Source: JAZKFT01 sp043760535 (GTDB lineage Bacteria; Bacteroidota; Bacteroidia; Chitinophagales; Chitinophagaceae). Taken from it: a stretch of DNA of 7,280 nt. Of this stretch, positions 6,076 to 7,280 are shown piece by piece. The stretch is from assembly GCA_043760535.1 (NCBI GenBank), contig JAYUOV010000348.1, positions 1 through 7,280 of the forward strand, given 5' to 3'. The notes beneath the pieces are model-generated. The model worked only from the letters and a program-made list of their open reading frames with translations. It made no database searches and was not told the DNA's origin. Position numbers and translations under genes: made by a program. How positions within the stretch are numbered: position 1 is the first letter of the stretch; every line of letters begins with the position of its first letter.

Positions 6076-7245
6076 ATGCATAAGCAGAAAAATATTTATA
6101 AAATTTGTGTAACATGGCAAAATAGATTGCTGTGGATGACCATTTTAGTTACTGTATTGTTTATCAACTTCAGTTGCGATACAAATAATGCACAAGTACA
6201 ACTTCAAAAAAAGGACGACTCTGCTGTGTCCTGCATTCAAATTCCTTCGAGATTTGGCAACCGGTCTGATACAAATGCAGTAGCTTTTAGCGGTGATACC
6301 TCAATGTTGGGTATGGTATTTATAGCCAGTGGTAGTTTTGAAATGGGCGGCGATAATGAGCAGGCTTCGCCAGATGAGTATCCTAAACACAAAGTTACTA
6401 TTGACGCATTTTATATGGATGTTACAGAAGTAACCAATGCTCAGTTTCAAAAATTTGTAGCTGCAACAAAATATATCACAACAGCCGAACGGAAGCCCGA
6501 TTGGGAAGAATTAAAAAAAACGGTACCTCCCGGTACTCAAAAACCTGCGGATAGTTTATTGATAGCGGCTTCACTAGTTTTTAAGCAAAGCAATAGCCCT
6601 GTGGATTTAAACGATTACTCACAATGGTGGAGTTGGGTAGCCGGTGCAGATTGGAAACATCCTGAAGGTGCCGCTAGTACTATTGTGGGTAAAGAAAAAT
6701 TTCCGGTAGTACACATAAGTTGGGACGACGCAATGGCTTACTGCAAGTGGGCAGGCAAGCGATTGCCAACAGAAGCGGAATGGGAGTATGCTGCAAGAGG
6801 CGGACTTACAAATAATATTTATCCATGGGGTAACGAACATGTAAACGCAGGCTTAGCTAAAGCAAATAGCTGGGAGGGTAAGTTCCCATATTTAAATGAA
6901 AAGCGAGATGGATTTTTAAAATACGCCCCGGTAAAAAATTACAAAAGCAATAACTATGGCCTGTATGATATGGCTGGTAATGTGTGGGAATGGTGCAGCG
7001 ATTGGTATGATAACAATTACTATCAGACAGCAGCAAAAAGCGGAAGTGTAAACCCGATAGGCCCACAAAAGAGTTTCGATTCGCAGGATCCATACACACC
7101 AAAGAAAGTATTACGGGGCGGTAGTTTTCTTTGTAATGATACTTACTGCAGTGGTTACCGTGTAGCAAGAAGAATGAAAAGCAGCCCCGACACAGGGCTT
7201 GAGCATACAGGGTTTAGATGTGTGAAAGATGTTGCGGTTAAATAG
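6076..7245 (+). CDS. Exported formylglycine-generating enzyme (aerobic sulfatase-maturing)
   Basis: This protein oxidises the active-site cysteine of type I sulfatases (CxPxR motif) to formylglycine, using O2 and copper. From the ATG at 6076 it has 389 residues; a TTG at 6070 would add two, but the ATG is preferred. Residues 1-33 hold a basic start and a hydrophobic segment (about 18-32) followed by Cys34 in an imperfect lipobox (N-F-S-C), so it is exported and either a lipoprotein or N-terminally anchored. After a linker (35-78) the FGE-sulfatase domain runs from about 80 (MVFIASGSFEMGG) to the C-terminus, with HISWDDA, GKRLPTEAEWEYAARGG (227-243) and GNVWEW (301-306). The decisive feature is RGGSFLCNDTYC: Cys353 and Cys358 have the C-x4-C spacing of the copper-binding pair of human FGE (Cys336/Cys341). 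This separates it from GldJ/GldK-type and other non-catalytic homologues. No sulfatase is in the window, so its client is unknown. Confidence 0.93.
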   Translation: MHKQKNIYKICVTWQNRLLWMTILVTVLFINFSCDTNNAQVQLQKKDDSAVSCIQIPSRFGNRSDTNAVAFSGDTSMLGMVFIASGSFEMGGDNEQASPDEYPKHKVTIDAFYMDVTEVTNAQFQKFVAATKYITTAERKPDWEELKKTVPPGTQKPADSLLIAASLVFKQSNSPVDLNDYSQWWSWVAGADWKHPEGAASTIVGKEKFPVVHISWDDAMAYCKWAGKRLPTEAEWEYAARGGLTNNIYPWGNEHVNAGLAKANSWEGKFPYLNEKRDGFLKYAPVKNYKSNNYGLYDMAGNVWEWCSDWYDNNYYQTAAKSGSVNPIGPQKSFDSQDPYTPKKVLRGGSFLCNDTYCSGYRVARRMKSSPDTGLEHTGFRCVKDVAVK

Positions 7246-7280
7246 TCTTGTCAAATTATTTCGACGTAGACTTTGTTTTA
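7244..7280 (+). terminator. Probable intrinsic terminator of the FGE gene
   Basis: AGTCT (7244-7248) pairs with AGACT (7268-7272), and GTC (7250-7252) pairs with GAC (7263-7265), giving a stem of about eight pairs with a small internal mismatch and a 10-nt loop. A T-rich tail (TTGTTTTA) follows to the window edge. The stem begins inside the TAG stop codon. This would end the FGE transcript right after the gene and argues against cotranscription with a downstream gene, though the window stops here. Confidence 0.4.

Noticed and set aside
6619..7168. Minus-strand open frames inside the FGE gene (6619-6840 and 6857-7168)
   Set aside because: They overlap the conserved FGE catalytic domain on the opposite strand and their translations lack domain features.
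6076..7245. GldJ/GldK-like gliding or type IX secretion component
   Set aside because: Those FGE-fold lipoproteins are not catalytic FGEs, whereas this protein has both active-site cysteines with human FGE spacing and matches catalytic FGE along its whole length; no gliding or secretion genes are adjacent.

Overview
The window looks like a piece of a low-GC Bacteroidota chromosome. The evidence is a SusC/RagA-type TonB-dependent transporter next to a SusD/RagB-type lipoprotein, no Shine-Dalgarno motifs before the starts, and AT-rich spacers. The style of the SusC and SusD motifs would fit an aerobic Chitinophagales or Sphingobacteriales relative. That placement is a guess; the phylum is not in much doubt.

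Layout. Positions 134-4795 hold a two-gene operon on the minus strand: the SusC-like transporter (1685-4795) is transcribed first, and the SusD-like lipoprotein (134-1681) follows only 3 nt after its stop codon. Positions 4796-6075 are a 1.28-kb AT-rich divergent intergenic region without a convincing gene. It contains a candidate transporter promoter with an overlapping inverted repeat, a run of seven G, a hairpin followed by eleven T, a 60-codon open stretch that may be a gene remnant, and a compact segment (about 5800-5940) with a palindrome, a tandem 8-mer, a hairpin and a 30-codon ORF. Positions 6076-7245 on the plus strand encode an exported, probably membrane-anchored formylglycine-generating enzyme (FGE) that keeps both catalytic cysteines. 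A terminator-like hairpin starts inside its stop codon.

How the parts may work together. SusC and SusD form an outer-membrane uptake complex in which the SusD lid captures a glycan or similar oligomer and the SusC barrel imports it with TonB energy. FGE activates type I sulfatases by oxidising a cysteine to formylglycine, using O2 and copper. A divergent SusCD/FGE arrangement therefore suggests use of a sulfated substrate, but no sulfatase, glycoside hydrolase or regulator lies in the window, so the link is inferred from proximity alone. The most unusual points are the extracytoplasmic placement of a catalytically intact FGE, a sulfatase-motif-like sequence in its N-terminal linker, and the structured, unexplained element upstream of it.
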